Positions 52,201-63,794 of a stretch of 64,000 nt of DNA are shown one piece after another. The translations under genes were made by a program, and so were the position numbers. Each line of letters opens with the position of its first letter. The stretch's first letter is position 1. The notes under the pieces are model-generated. The model was not told the origin of the DNA, searched no databases, and saw only the letters and a program-made list of their open reading frames with translations. This DNA comes from Hymenolepis diminuta. Its lineage: Eukaryota > Platyhelminthes > Cestoda > Cyclophyllidea > Hymenolepididae. Where the stretch lies: assembly GCA_900708905.1 (NCBI GenBank), contig CAADRB010000054.1, positions 530,592 to 594,591 on the forward strand, written 5' to 3'.

Positions 52201-55200
52201 ACATCTGAATTACTTGGTGAATTTTGTCCTCACTACATGATGAGTGGTCCATGCCTTCTAATTGTTGATATCAGTTTCCACTTCGTTAAATAAAAAGCAG
52301 ATTTTTGTCTTTAAGATTCTTTCCGATCGAAGTTACGGAGAGCTGCTAAAGAAAATGACAACAGTTCTGCAACCGGATACCTGTGTCTGCAAAGGAACAT
52401 TGCAAATGCGTGTTCAGAAGTGCTTTGCCATTAGGGTAGTGTTTGCATCAATTAAACCATAAATTTTTATACCTTACTTATTTTCATGACCATCATTTTC
52501 CCTTTCAGCCTGGAGTGAATGTCCTCTTGGATCTAACAAGGCGTGCTTATGCCGAACAGGTGGATGATATTTCACGTATGTCTACCAATTTTGTGAGAAA
52601 CATTTAGATGTGTTCCTACAGATAATAGATTAATCCTGTTTCTGATTTGTGTGCTATTCAGTAGTGTTGACCTGAAAATAACGTAAGAGTAGGTATTACA
52701 AGCTGTAACGTCCATGGTAAACTGCCCAATATCTGCTCTCTTGGCAAATATTTAGCTATTACAAGGCATTACTTCGTTGCACTGGATTCCGGGATGAAAG
52801 TGGGCAAACCACAAGCACTGTTCGTAAGTGAGTTATGCTTTATCCTACAGATTACGTTAAAGAACTGGCTTCCAAATACAGTCTTCCCCTCCGTGTTGGT
52901 TACAACAAAGCACGAGGATTTTTCATCCAAATTCCCGAACAAGGACTGAGTCTGCCAATTCGTCGGCGCAAGCAGTCAACTAGTTCTGAGCAAGGGTTGA
53001 ATTCAAGTATGGCTTCCTGTTCGCAACGAAGTGGCAATGACCAGGATATTGTCGGATCGCAATTTACGGAATTTTCAAATGATGGAAGACCTGGTTCGTC
53101 ACAGAGCAGCCGGGGTTTACCGAGTGTGTTTATAAAGGTTGAAACTGTTAGGGGCTTAATCAACTGCACAACGGCTGAATTGGTAGGTCGGTTATCATTT
53201 GGAAATAATAGAAGGTCACATTTTGGTCAAGCTGAACTCTTTCAAAATTCGTTGAATCTATTAACATCTAAATTGCGTTAAGCAAGCTCGACGTAAGATA
53301 GTTAATTATATTCTGGTATCTTTTATATTAGAATTTCGATCCATTTTTCTCTCATTTATAAGCTTTGATGGGTTTCAAAGTAATCGGATTCCAACATAAA
53401 AGAAATGTTCTACGATGACCCATTTTAAGATAATGGAAAGGCTAACAATTTGCTTCAGTTGGGTTCCCACGTATTATTTATCTGGGACCCGTTGATAGCA
53501 TCTAGGGAAAAACTGACAAAGCATATCTAACTCAGAAAAAGACCGAAATATTTCGAGGAGTAACTTAAATATCTAAGTGCTGATTAATGGAAGTAAGTGT
53601 GAAAATAAATAGCAAGGAAAGAAGAAAGTAGCCGAGAGACAAGCAAATATGCCAAGATAAATATATGAGAGAAGCAGCGTGAATGGAATTAGGTGGTAAT
53701 CCACATTAAGATCTACTTCTTACGAAATGGAATGACCTAAAGAGCCTGATTCACGCAATGGTTTCATTAAAATGGAACCTATTTAGGCACATTCGTTTTC
53801 ATTTCAGGTGAAACTCAATGGTAGGTTTTCCTCCGTTTGTTCAATAACCCATTTTAGAACGTGTGAAAGGTTCTTTGAATGAGGTCTATCTTATAGCTGA
53901 CAAGTAAGTGAGTAGCGCAGATTACCTCTCTCTTTCTTGTAGTCTGGTTTGCAAACTAATCCACGATTTGCATCCTGAAATAAGTCTGTTTTATCGACTC
54001 TCTGAGGCAGTTTCTGGACTTGATCTGCTCTGTTCACTCGCTCGTATTGTCGTTTCTGCACCACCTGGTCACACTTTTGGTAAGTCCTATACTTTTTACA
54101 TGGGAAATGACACAACTTCCTTCTATTTTAGTAAGACCAGTTTTTGGCGATACTTTGGCAATTCAAAACGGACGTCATATGATCCACGATCGGTTTAGCA
54201 ACACCCTACCGGTTAGCAACAACACAGTGAGTGATCATTTACACTTAAAATTATTTAAGGTCTTTAAGTAATCTGCACCATAAAAATGTTTTCATTTCTT
54301 TAGTTCGCCTCTGCAACACAAAATGTCTCTATTATTCTCGGTACTAGCATGGTCAGTGATTCTTATTACAAGGTTGATTAAATTACGCTATATAGCGAGA
54401 GATGGTCTATCCTGTCGGATTAGGATGTCCTAGTATGTTCCAATTACGATATGAAGAAGCATTAACACTCAGCTATGATAAATGTTCAGGATAAAGTGGC
54501 TGCAAAGCTTTAGCACAATAAATATATTGTAATATATCACATTTCAAATGTTGGAAGAGGATAACTTCTTATCACAGTCCAAATACGAAACGAAGATATA
54601 GAAGAAATAATAAATATCTACAATAAAATAAGTGCAAAGAAGATTCTTTATATTTTAAGGAAATGGGTGATGTAAGTGAGGTTAATAAAAGTAGGAAACT
54701 CGGAGAACATGAGCTTCGTCTTTGTAGACATTTGGGTAGTTGCTCATACTCTTTGTACCTTATAGATGCCCATACCAATCATTCCTGGATAAAAGAACCA
54801 AAATTAGTTAACGAACTAAAAGAATTCAGCTGCAACTTCTTGTAATGTGCCTTTAGAATTTAATTTCTTATCCCTTATTCGATTTAAACTGTACCTAGAT
54901 GAGGAATTTATACAATTCTAATAAGAGCTCAATCAGATGAAAGCAAGGAAATAAATTGTACTTTTTTATAGAGCGGTAAGACAACTTACCTTACTCAAGT
55001 GGCTCTGATGCAAATTCTTGCTCAAATTGGAGCCTTTGTGCCAGCAACATTCGCGGCCTTTCGACTGATGGATAAGATATTCGCTCGAATGGGATGTCGT
55101 GACGATATGACCACTAATGCATCGGCTTTTGCTCTTGAGGTAAATCAACATTCGTTAATCACCGTTAATTACGTTTATTAATTTATGCTTAATCGAGGCC

Positions 55201-58200
55201 TCTCATTTACCTTATAATTCTTAGCTTATCTACTTATTGCAACTTAGACCTGAATTTGAATAATCCATTCTTCGCCGAGTTTGTCTCCTCTATTTCTTTC
55301 ATTTATCCTTCTACTCATTCCCTCATAGGATGTAAGCATATACCTTGATTTTATCTGTGGGATTAGAAATTTAACCTTCAGTTAAGATGCATAAATTTCC
55401 ATTTTAATAATCAGACAAATTAGAGCTGTCGTATTTTCTAGTCTTTTGTCTTCGCTCCTTTGAGAAGCGCGATTAAATAAGTCCTCTTACTTGATGCATT
55501 TTGTTGCACCATTGATATTGTTGAAAAACTTTCACCCATATTACACGTTTTTCTCAACTCTTGCAGATGAGAGAAGTGGGACACGTGTTCAGGTCAGCGA
55601 CAGACAATTCCCTCATCCTGATTGATGATCTCGGTTTGAGTAAGTCTGATTTGCATTTGCCTGCAGTTGCTGTTTTCCTGTGTTCCTTACCTTAAAATTT
55701 TAGTTGGAGTATTAAATTTTTCATCTTATCACCTGCATTCACATTTTGAAAAAAAACTAAGTATTAATAACACTAGCAGAGCTTACATTTACTATTTAGG
55801 ATAATATGGATGTGTGATATAGACAATCCTGTCGTTCTCGTGATGGCAATTAAACATCATAAGATGAGTATAAAGTGGGCCACCATTTCCCATTTGATTT
55901 CACTTATAGGTACCACAGATGAAGACTGTTTCAGTTTGAGCTTAGCCATCTGCGATGCACTAGCCAAAATGCGAGCATTTTCCTTCTTCACTACTTCCGA
56001 TGCTGCGCTCGCCCAACTCCAATTCCAACATCTTAATATTGATATGTAAGTAATTAACTTTTTTCGCAGATAACACTTGGTTTAAAGCTTTTATCTCACT
56101 CTGCAACAATCACTTTTTTATTGGAGGACGAATTACTTGTCCACTATGTGAGCAAGGCATAATTTAAAGATTGACTAAATATCTTTTACTTGTTTCAACT
56201 CTGTACACTTTGCTCTGATTTCTTCAGACAGATCTTCTAGGCTTTTTTGATGTTAGCTATATTAAACTATGCTAATACTACAGCAGGCAACGTGCATATC
56301 AGCCAAGTCAGAGCTTACTAGATAAAGATACTTCGGCATAAAACCGCCGATTGAAATGTCTGGGCACTCTAGTTAAATATACTTAAAAGAATTTCTCATT
56401 AGCCAAGTTTTCGGACATTATTCATCTACTCTAAATGGGTGCTGGAAGCGCTCCCTTTTAAATTATTATCAAAATGAGCATTAATCTATGTGCTTTTTTC
56501 AAAATTCTTAGTTGTCATTTTGTTGTGGTAACTCAAGACAGAGTGAGAGGCGGACGACACGTTCCCCGATTGAATTGTGCAGATTATTCTTTCTCTTCTA
56601 TTGCTTCGACATCGTTCAATGACTCCTTTCAGTCTCCTATGGATGAACCGTCAAAGCAAGGTGGTGATACTGGAATCTGTTATGAGTACACCTATAAATT
56701 GAAAAAGGGTGTTGGGAGGGAAACACACTCAGGTAAGGTACTTTATCTTCCTTCCAATATTCTTTACCTGAAAAATTCTAAAGGTTTGAATAATCACTGA
56801 TATTTTTCATACTGAAAAGTTTTCTCCTATTAGCTTTTCATGTGCAATAACTTGGCTAAAGCATCGACATTGAAGAATCTAATTTAGTGAATAATTATCA
56901 ATGTGATATCCGGGTGCTCAGTATCTGGCCTCATGATAAACTCCATTTGAGATATGGCGAGTTGAGTATAACTGACTTCCCCTATTGTCAAATATATCTC
57001 CTTTTTCAAAACATTTGCGATTGGTATAACATACTAACATATGATTAAGTAAAGACGCGTTCACTCCGAGGTTTTTATGCGAAGCTCCCATTACGTTACA
57101 ATCTCGAAGTCCTTAATAAACTATAGAGATGTTCAGACACTTTGTATCTTATTTCATTTCTTAATGTGAAAAGACCCAATTGTAACATACGAAACTTATT
57201 ATACTCCTCTTAGTGGTTGAACAACTCGGCCGTACCGCTCTTGATCCATCTTACGTCGCACTCACGAAAAAGTACTATGAAATGCTGGTGAGTGGGAGGG
57301 CCAGAGAAAGGATTGGGGACCCAACTGCCGAAATCGCATCGAATGTTGAAATAAGTGAATCAACGGGTGGGCCGTCCGCCAGCAAGCGAGCTCGACTAGA
57401 TAATAAATCATCAAACAGCGGTGACAATCGACAATCCTCAACCGAAGGAACAGATAAATCGACTCTAAGAGCATCAGACATAAAAAGCGGGGATTTCGTT
57501 ACGCCTATAGGAATTAAGGTAAGCGTAGTTAATGGAACTGTTCCCATATTTGATCAAATTCAATTAAAATCTCTTTCTGTTAAGAATAACAACAGACAAA
57601 ATCTCATAACTGAAAGTAGAGATGATTCAACTCCCCAAAAATCTCCACTGAAATGTGAGGACTTGTTGATCCCTGTTGGAATTAAAGTAAGTTTTAACAA
57701 GTAATTTGTTTTCATCTTTGGATCACAATCAATTTGGAATGGTAACATTTTAAAGGTTAACACTAAGCAACAAATCGAAACCGAAGGAACAGATAATTCC
57801 ACCGTTGAATCGTTTCTAGCGAAAAAAGAGGAATTTGCGACGCCATCAGGATTTATAGTATGTTTGGGAAAAAAATAGATTTAGCACAATTGACAAAATT
57901 TACTTTCAATTTGTTTAATTTTAGAGGAAGAACAATAAACGACTAAATGTTGATTTGGATGAAGAAAGTCCTTCCATGGCAGAGAATTTGAAAACATCTC
58001 CAATAAATAAAACTCCTGGAAAAAACAAATCTGAGATTATTGCCAACACGGGAACAAATAAAGAAGCTAAAAAAGGTACGAGGGATTGGGATAACTAAGG
58101 AAAATCTCAACAGATAGATCAAATGTTCAATGCCTTCTTACATCACATAACTTTTTATTAAACCGATAATCCGTCCGTGCTGCGCATGTTTTAGGAATTT

Positions 58201-58915
58201 TAGGGTCTGAAAATCTGTTTAAGGATATATGTAATCGAAAACTTCTGCTTGGTTGATTTCTATGGAATTGGGGATCCAAGTTGTGTACATGCTTATCGTT
58301 TAAGAAAATGGCCAGTCTCTTACGGACTACTTATAATGACATTCAATTTAGTGTAATTTCTTAATTATGTAGATATACCAGTTAGTCACGCAAGCTAGAA
58401 ACACAGATCCAATTATTCTATCTGCACTTTCACTACGTATAAAAACCCTCGAATCCCTATTTACCCATGGAGAAGTAAGGTTTTATATCTGATTCGGTAA
58501 TTCACTTAGTCTGGTATCACCTAATAATAATAATATATTTACAAAGCTCTGGCTTATTTATCACTGAATATCAAATAAATATCATCGATGTGATTCAAGT
58601 TGACTCACAATTACTAACGTTTTAGAAGCCGTTTCAGATAAGCACAAGGATCTCGGGAACGGTGGTGAAAGAAGTTGCTACACTGCAACAGACCGAATGG
58701 TGCACTGTTTGACCCAACAGGTTCAAATGCTCGCGTGTGTTGCACGCTGCGTGGATCGAATTTCGTCTTCAGCGCCAATAAAAAGATGCAACAACTCTAC
58801 AGTTAATGGCGAAGATCAATTGAAGATTCAGGTGGCGAAAAGGAATGTGCTCTCGCACCTTACCTTCCTTCGCGACCGATATGGTGGGGTTATAAGGAAA
58901 TTTACTGAAGACTGA
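49237..58915 (+). CDS. MSH4: MutS homolog 4, meiotic recombination protein (5' end not found)
   Basis: MSH4 pairs with MSH5 as a sliding clamp that stabilises meiotic crossover intermediates. It lacks the mismatch-binding domain, as seen here. Exons: 49237-49388, 49497-49645, 49725-49851, 49906-49972, 50044-50165, 50239-50382, 50442-50518, 50647-50884, 51728-52029, 52316-52435, 52509-52575, 52851-53182, 53808-53820, 53858-53903, 53943-54079, 54132-54226, 54304-54351, 54972-55139, 55567-55639, 55910-56045, 56512-56732, 57214-57518, 57585-57686, 57756-57857, 57925-58075, 58626-58915. Phases agree throughout and give about 1260 residues (human 936). Matches to human include ILCIVEGRG, YYAPKSLKV, SKYSLPLR...ARGFFIQ, VFGDTLAIQNGRH and LMQILAQIGAFVPA. 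The ATPase motifs are altered (GTSMSGKT, LIDDLG, FFTTSD). The tail has three 26-residue repeats. The GC donor at 49852 and the 13-base exon 53808-53820 are notable. The last exon is uncertain. Confidence 0.85.
57441..57857 (+). repeat. Three coding repeats of 26 residues in the MSH4 tail
   Basis: Repeat 1 (57441-57518) runs TEGTDKST to FVTPIGIK. Repeat 2 (57609-57686) runs TESRDDST to LLIPVGIK. Repeat 3 (57780-57857) runs TEGTDNST to FATPSGFI. Each has 26 residues and ends exactly at a splice donor. The exons carrying repeats 2 and 3 are both 102 bases. Repeats 1 and 3 share the DNA string ACCGAAGGAACAGATAA. Confidence 0.8.
58373..58474 (+). CDS. Candidate alternative MSH4 C-terminal exon
   Basis: It has a good acceptor (TTATGTAG) and donor (GTAAGG) around a 34-codon open frame starting IYQLVTQARNTDPIIL. 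That resembles the human MSH4 C-terminal VYHLATRLVQTARNS stretch. It is in phase 0 at both ends and joins in frame to 58626 as KPFQISTRIS..., ending at a stop near 58718. The preceding exon (57925-58075) ends in phase 1 after six A residues, so a normal splice would create a stop. Either that A run is off by one base or this exon belongs to another isoform. Confidence 0.4.
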
Positions 58916-59022
58916 CTCCCGCACTACACTGCAGTTCTTGTTTTTTTTGAATTACTAGTTACTTAACCCTTTCTCACCTTGCTTTCATCTATGAGTTATA
59001 TAGAACTTGTTTTCAATTTTTT

Positions 59023-59028
59023 AATAAA
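59023..59028 (+). terminator. Likely MSH4 polyadenylation signal
   Basis: AATAAA about 108 bases after the 58915 stop codon. This supports the terminal exon ending there. Confidence 0.5.
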
Positions 59029-60271
59029 AGTTTATTTCAATATTTAATACGACTTTCCAATCCTCTATGGAGAAAGTGTGGAAATCCAAGCGATAAGAAA
59101 GGCAGTTACTTTTTAAAAATATTCGTGCTCGCTTTCTAATACATAGCAGTTGGCATGTTAAGCACGACATACATGGAAAAAAGATTAAACTAACTGACTA
59201 GTATGCGTGAAATCGCGTCTAAGGGACGAAAATATGCCAAATTAATTACTAATCAAGTGCAAATGTTTATCTATCTACCTAGAAAAAGGTAAATCTGCCT
59301 AGAGATGGGATAAAAGACTCAATACATGCTGTGATTGAAAATATGAACATTCAGCAGCTGATCGGAAGACAAAATTGAGATTATCTGACGCCAGAACGAT
59401 TTCTTCTTATATAAAAGAAGTGAAAAAAAATCTCACAACAAAAAGTTCGTTAAAGCACTCTCACCATATATACAAGGAATAGAGATGAAAATTAAAGCTT
59501 ATGCAAAAAATGGCCATTTAATAAATGCTTGCTCGGTTAGGTGAATCTCGGCCAAAACCGACGAGCAATATCCCCAAAACAACGAAATAATAACAGACCC
59601 AAATAACATTTTTTTAGCAATCTAATACACTCCATGGGTTTTTCGGTACTTAAAAGTGGACAATTTTAGTCAAATAAAATAAGTAACATGACGTAACTGA
59701 TAAAAAATTTAAGAGAAACTGGACGAATTTATACTCCTCAGCAAAAATATCTCCAAATTTTATGACAAACTAATCATTACAATAGAAATAATCTGACTTA
59801 AATCTTGCCGTTGGACTATTCACTTTCAATCGAACAAGATTTTATAGATTCATTATTCTAATTACAAACTCCGTATGTATTCCACATAAGAAATACAACA
59901 GCAATATACAATATAAACAGAAAAAATTGAATAAGTAAAATATTGCACGAAAGACGAGTTCAGTTAATTCTATGACATGTGACAAAATACATCACATGAC
60001 CAGGAATTTGCCCCGTATATTGTAAATCAACCATGCAAGGAATCATCCATTTTGTCCAATTAAATCAATCGGACCGAAAGAATGCTTTAGAGACCGGGAT
60101 AATTAAACAGGAAGAATATAACTTACCGTAGGACTATAAGCTTTAAAAGTATGCTTAAAATAGAAGGCAAAAGCAAACGCATGAAGACAGTAACAAGAGT
60201 AAAGATAACAAGGTTTGTGATATTAAAATTAGTTCAAATTTAATGAAATATACAATGTAAACGACTAGTGT
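59029..60271. other. Intergenic between convergent MSH4 and BUD31
   Basis: AT-rich tail-to-tail spacer with no recognised gene. ATTAAA on the minus strand at 60239-60244, just past the BUD31 stop, is a possible variant polyadenylation signal. Confidence 0.45.
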
Positions 60272-60706
60272 TTATCCTGAACAGCCACGACATCCACAAT
60301 TTTGACACTCTACGACCTTGCCTTCCTCTAGTTTTGATTTGGGAACACGACATACGCAGTTGGTACCGAAGTTTGTGTCCCGAGGTTGGATGCATCGGAG
60401 ACAGCAAAGATTTTCATAACCCTGTTTCTTCCACTTAGCTATCAAGTTGGCATCAGCAATTTTTTCCTTTATACAGTAATTGTACAATTCCTTTGAAATC
60501 ACTTTTCTCTTGTAGTAAAGATCATAGATGTACCTTGACCGTTTGTGATGAATGCGGAAAATGGGCCACTCTGCTTCAACTTTACGCTTGCCTTCATGAG
60601 GATCTGTCTCAGCTTCGCGCATTTTTCTGTTTAATTCGTCGACAGTCGGTTCAATCATTTCCCAACCATCTGGTGGGGGCTTCTTGCTTCTACGCACGGG
60701 TCCCAT
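60272..60706 (-). CDS. BUD31: BUD31 homolog (G10 protein), spliceosome factor
   Basis: BUD31 is a small zinc-binding protein of the activated spliceosome (U2/NineTeen-related complex) in the nucleus. The single exon encodes 144 residues, exactly the human length. It starts [20 protein letters not shown] and contains [59 protein letters not shown] and [18 protein letters not shown], ending [11 protein letters not shown]. All the cysteines of the C-terminal zinc clusters are present. No intron interrupts the coding region. CTTAG lies three bases before the ATG, which suggests a leader intron or spliced-leader acceptor. BUD31 is among the most conserved eukaryotic proteins and the identification is secure. 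Confidence 0.98.
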   Translation of the reverse strand: MGPVRRSKKPPPDGWEMIEPTVDELNRKMREAETDPHEGKRKVEAEWPIFRIHHKRSRYIYDLYYKRKVISKELYNYCIKEKIADANLIAKWKKQGYENLCCLRCIQPRDTNFGTNCVCRVPKSKLEEGKVVECQNCGCRGCSG

Positions 60707-60719
60707 TTTCTAAGCCGGT

Positions 60720-62080
60720 TCGTAAGACTGAATCTGTTGGTAAAATTCCAAACGATAAAAACAAATATATTTCTTTCATAAAATTGCTGCATAATGCTAG
60801 AAATTTTTATAAAAAACTTTCAAAAAATTTTTATTTATAGGGGTTTGACGGTTTTTTGAAGGAAATTGCATTATTGTGTCATGTATAAATATATTCTAAT
60901 AGAAAAAGGATATCTGTGAGAGCCTTTTCGTGAATTTGCGAGTATTTTTTAATTTTAATAGTATTTGATATTTATTAAGTATATTAAGGGCTTAGACGAC
61001 TTTAAATCGATTTTTTTCAGCTTTGAATGTCTTTCTCCTATTACCGTTACTGGTGTATAACATACTCTTATTTCCTTGAGAAACTTTTTCTCATATGTTG
61101 AATACGAATAAATCATGAACAGTGTTATATTTTTACCCTCGATTATTAGTTTTTTTTCTAATGAACTATTTATAATTAACTTTAAGTTGCTTCATTTTAT
61201 TTTAAATCTGTAAAAGATTTAAAATAATAGCAGCAACACCATCAATGCTAACACCCTATTAGTAGTGATCTTTCATCGACAATTTGAGACTTCACTATCG
61301 AGGATGCTGTAGGATGTTCCCTATATCAGTGGCAGAATTTAAGCATTGAGCAGGTAACAGTTACATGACTACTAAATTTTTTTCCAGTTTCCTTTGTTAT
61401 TTTTGCATATATCCCAGGAACTTAATACAGATACAAGTGACCATAATTTACAATGATTTTAGAATGTATGTTTATTAATTCTTCTAAACCACAAGACCGA
61501 AACCATTCTTTGATAAGGTTTCGTAGTGATATCCTCATAAAACAAAAATGTTAATATTGCTAAAAGAAATATTCATTCATTTTCTTAACGGGATTATCAA
61601 TGTGACTAGTTCTTCTGTAAATTTGGGATGAGATTTCATGCTTCGTTAAATTTAAATCAATTGCAACTTGTTATAACGTAGTAAACTAAAAGTCTCGGTT
61701 TTAATCTTACGGAGCTAGCAATTTGTAAAATTCGCGTGTATTCACGAACTCCCTCTCAATCGGTATCGGCTTGAACAAATAGGCATAATTATTAGGCATC
61801 TTTTATCAGTGGGGAAATAAAGAGAGAATTTGCATTTTTATTCATAGATGAAATACTGGGAGGGGAAAAATAATTATTATTTCTACTAATATCCTCTCTT
61901 ATGCAAACCACCCGTAGGTCTTCGAGTACGGATCGATCTGGAGACGAGAAGGCTTCATTCTTTTCAAGTTGTACGCGACGAAACCATAACCTGATCTTTA
62001 ACCTTAGATCTAGGTGGAAGATCATGAATAAGATTAAACGTATCGAGTAATGAATGCAAAGAAAGATAAGATAACGCTTA
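60720..62080. other. Intergenic, BUD31 promoter side and gypsy 3' flank
   Basis: AT-rich with no recognised gene. The 125-codon frame at 61792-62169 reads out of the gypsy integrase end and resembles no protein. The 3' LTR of the gypsy element should lie here, but no copy of family A or D is visible. Confidence 0.45.
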
Positions 62081-62756
62081 TCATAAGTAGGTCCCACCAG
62101 TCTTTGTCGGAGTCGGATGGCGGACCCACGTGTCCTTATCGAACTTAACATCACAAATCGTGCTCCCATGCCTTTTTGTGATTATTGTGGCTGTCCACTC
62201 GTGACCCAGTCGATAATCACGAACATAAATTGGTGTGTTAACAGCAATACCGTTCTTCTGACTCCCCCTCCTGTTCGGTAGGGTTTTCTTCGGCAGCATC
62301 GCTTTTTGCACCGATCTCAACTTTCGACCCATTATCACCTCGGGTGGGGATTTCTCTCCTAACGCATGATGCGGAGTTGATCTGTATCACAGAAAGAAAT
62401 TCTGCAGTACCTCTTCCATGGTTCTCCCTCCTTTCCCTTTATTAAGCCTCTCTTTAGCGTATCGACGAATTTTTCTGTCCTTCGATTGGGGGTGGTATGA
62501 AGGGGTTCTGATGTGTTCGATCAACCGTCGCTCGCAGAACTCCTTAAAATCGACTGACGTAAACTGTGCCCCATTGTCCGAAACCAGAGTCTTTGGCAAT
62601 CCGTGTGTCAAGGAGATTCGATCCAGTGCTTCTATTGTTGAGCCGCTAGTCGCCAAGGTTAGTGGTACTACTTCTGGCCATCTAGAATATGATACAACAA
62701 CAACAAAGTAGGTAATACCATTTACCGGACCCGCAAAATCGATATGTAACACATGG
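62081..62756 (-). pseudogene. Ty3/gypsy integrase, broken
   Basis: The minus strand encodes an integrase catalytic core beginning VLHIDFAGPVNGITYFVVVV, with the first Asp in HIDFAG and the second in VSDNGAQFTS. YHPQS follows, but the region that should hold the catalytic Glu is garbled (SKDRKIRRYAKERL), as if frameshifted. A TGA near 62387 interrupts the frame after VLQNFFL. The same frame resumes with YRSTPHHALGEKSPPEVIMG and the C-terminal domain PIYVRDYRLGHEWTATIITK. The C-terminal VRDYR motif is shared with the relic at 11600-13985, so the two elements are related. Confidence 0.85.
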
Positions 62757-63794
62757 GCTGAAAAGTTCCGGGCCTAACAAAGAAAACACAGTTTTTTTGG
62801 TTCAAAATTAGCTTTATTCATCAGCTTAATCTCCATCAAGAGCAACGCAATCATTCCAGCGCCGCTCTAACATTTCAATGCCACTTTCGTAGAACCATTT
62901 ATCTTTTACCTCAAAATAGGCCTCACTTTCAGCGATGACTTCTTCATTCGTGCCAAATTTCTTACCGGCGAGCATTTTTTTCAGGTCTGCAAACAGCCAG
63001 TAGTCGCTGGGAGCCAAATCTGGCGAATACGGTGGATGTGGGAGCANNNNNNNNNNNNNNNNNNNNNNNNNNNNNNNNNNNNNNNNNNNNNNNNNNNNNN
63101 NNNNNNNNNNNNNNNNNNNNNNNNNNNNNNNNNNNNNNNNNNNNNNNNNNNNNNNNNNNNNNNNNNNNNNNNNNNNNNNNNNNNNNNNNNNNNNNNNNNN
63201 NNNNNNNNNNNNNNNNNNNNNNNNNNNNNNNNNNNNNNNNNNNNNNNNNNNNNNNNNNNNNNNNNNNNNNNNNNNNNNNNNNNNNNNNNNNNNNNNNNNN
63301 NNNNNNNNNNNNNNNNNNNNNNNNNNNNNNNNNNNNNNNTGAAGTGATGGATCCATGTTTCATCCATTGTCACATGTCGACGCAAAAATTCCGAATTGTT
63401 TGTTACGTTTAAGTATGGCCAAACACTGCTCAGAATCATCAACACGTTCTCGTTTTTGGTCAACAGCGAGCAAACGCGGCACCCACTTTGAACAGAGCAT
63501 TCTCATAGTCAAATGCTCATGCAATATAAAGCCAACACGTTCTTTTGATATCTTTACGATGTCAGCTAACTCACGCAACTTCACTTTTCGATCATTCAAA
63601 ACGATTTTGTGGATTTTTGTTATGTTTTCTGGTGTTACCGCCTCAGTTGGACGTCCACTGCGTTCTGCATCATCGGTGTCTCTACGACCACATTTGAAGT
63701 CAGCAAACCAACGTTTTATTGTTGTTTCTGATGGAGCGGAGTCCCCATAACACTTTTCAAGCCATTGCTTCGCTTGAACGGTATTTTTTCGTAC
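62757..63794 (-). pseudogene. Mariner (Tc1/mariner) transposase, 5'-truncated and frameshifted
   Basis: The minus strand encodes a mariner transposase of the irritans-like type. VRKNTVQAKQWLEKCYGDSA is followed by SGRPTEAVTPENI, ILNDRK-like VLNDRKVKLRELADI, the MLCSKWVPRLLAVDQK motif, VTMDETWIHHF with the first catalytic Asp, and, after the N run, LPHPPYSPDLAPSDYWLFAD. The residues before VRKN and the 5' inverted repeat are missing. A one-base frameshift near 63400 separates NKQFGIF from NSEFLRRHV. The second catalytic Asp region falls inside the N run. The 3' end, with AAGTTCCGGGCC inverted-repeat-like sequence, lies near 62760. The copy is inactive. Confidence 0.9.
63047..63339. other. Run of 293 unknown bases (N) inside the mariner transposase
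   Basis: The N run covers the middle of the transposase, between TWIHHF and LPHPPYS. The two flanking frames differ, so either the gap size is only an estimate or a frameshift lies inside it. Confidence 0.9.
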
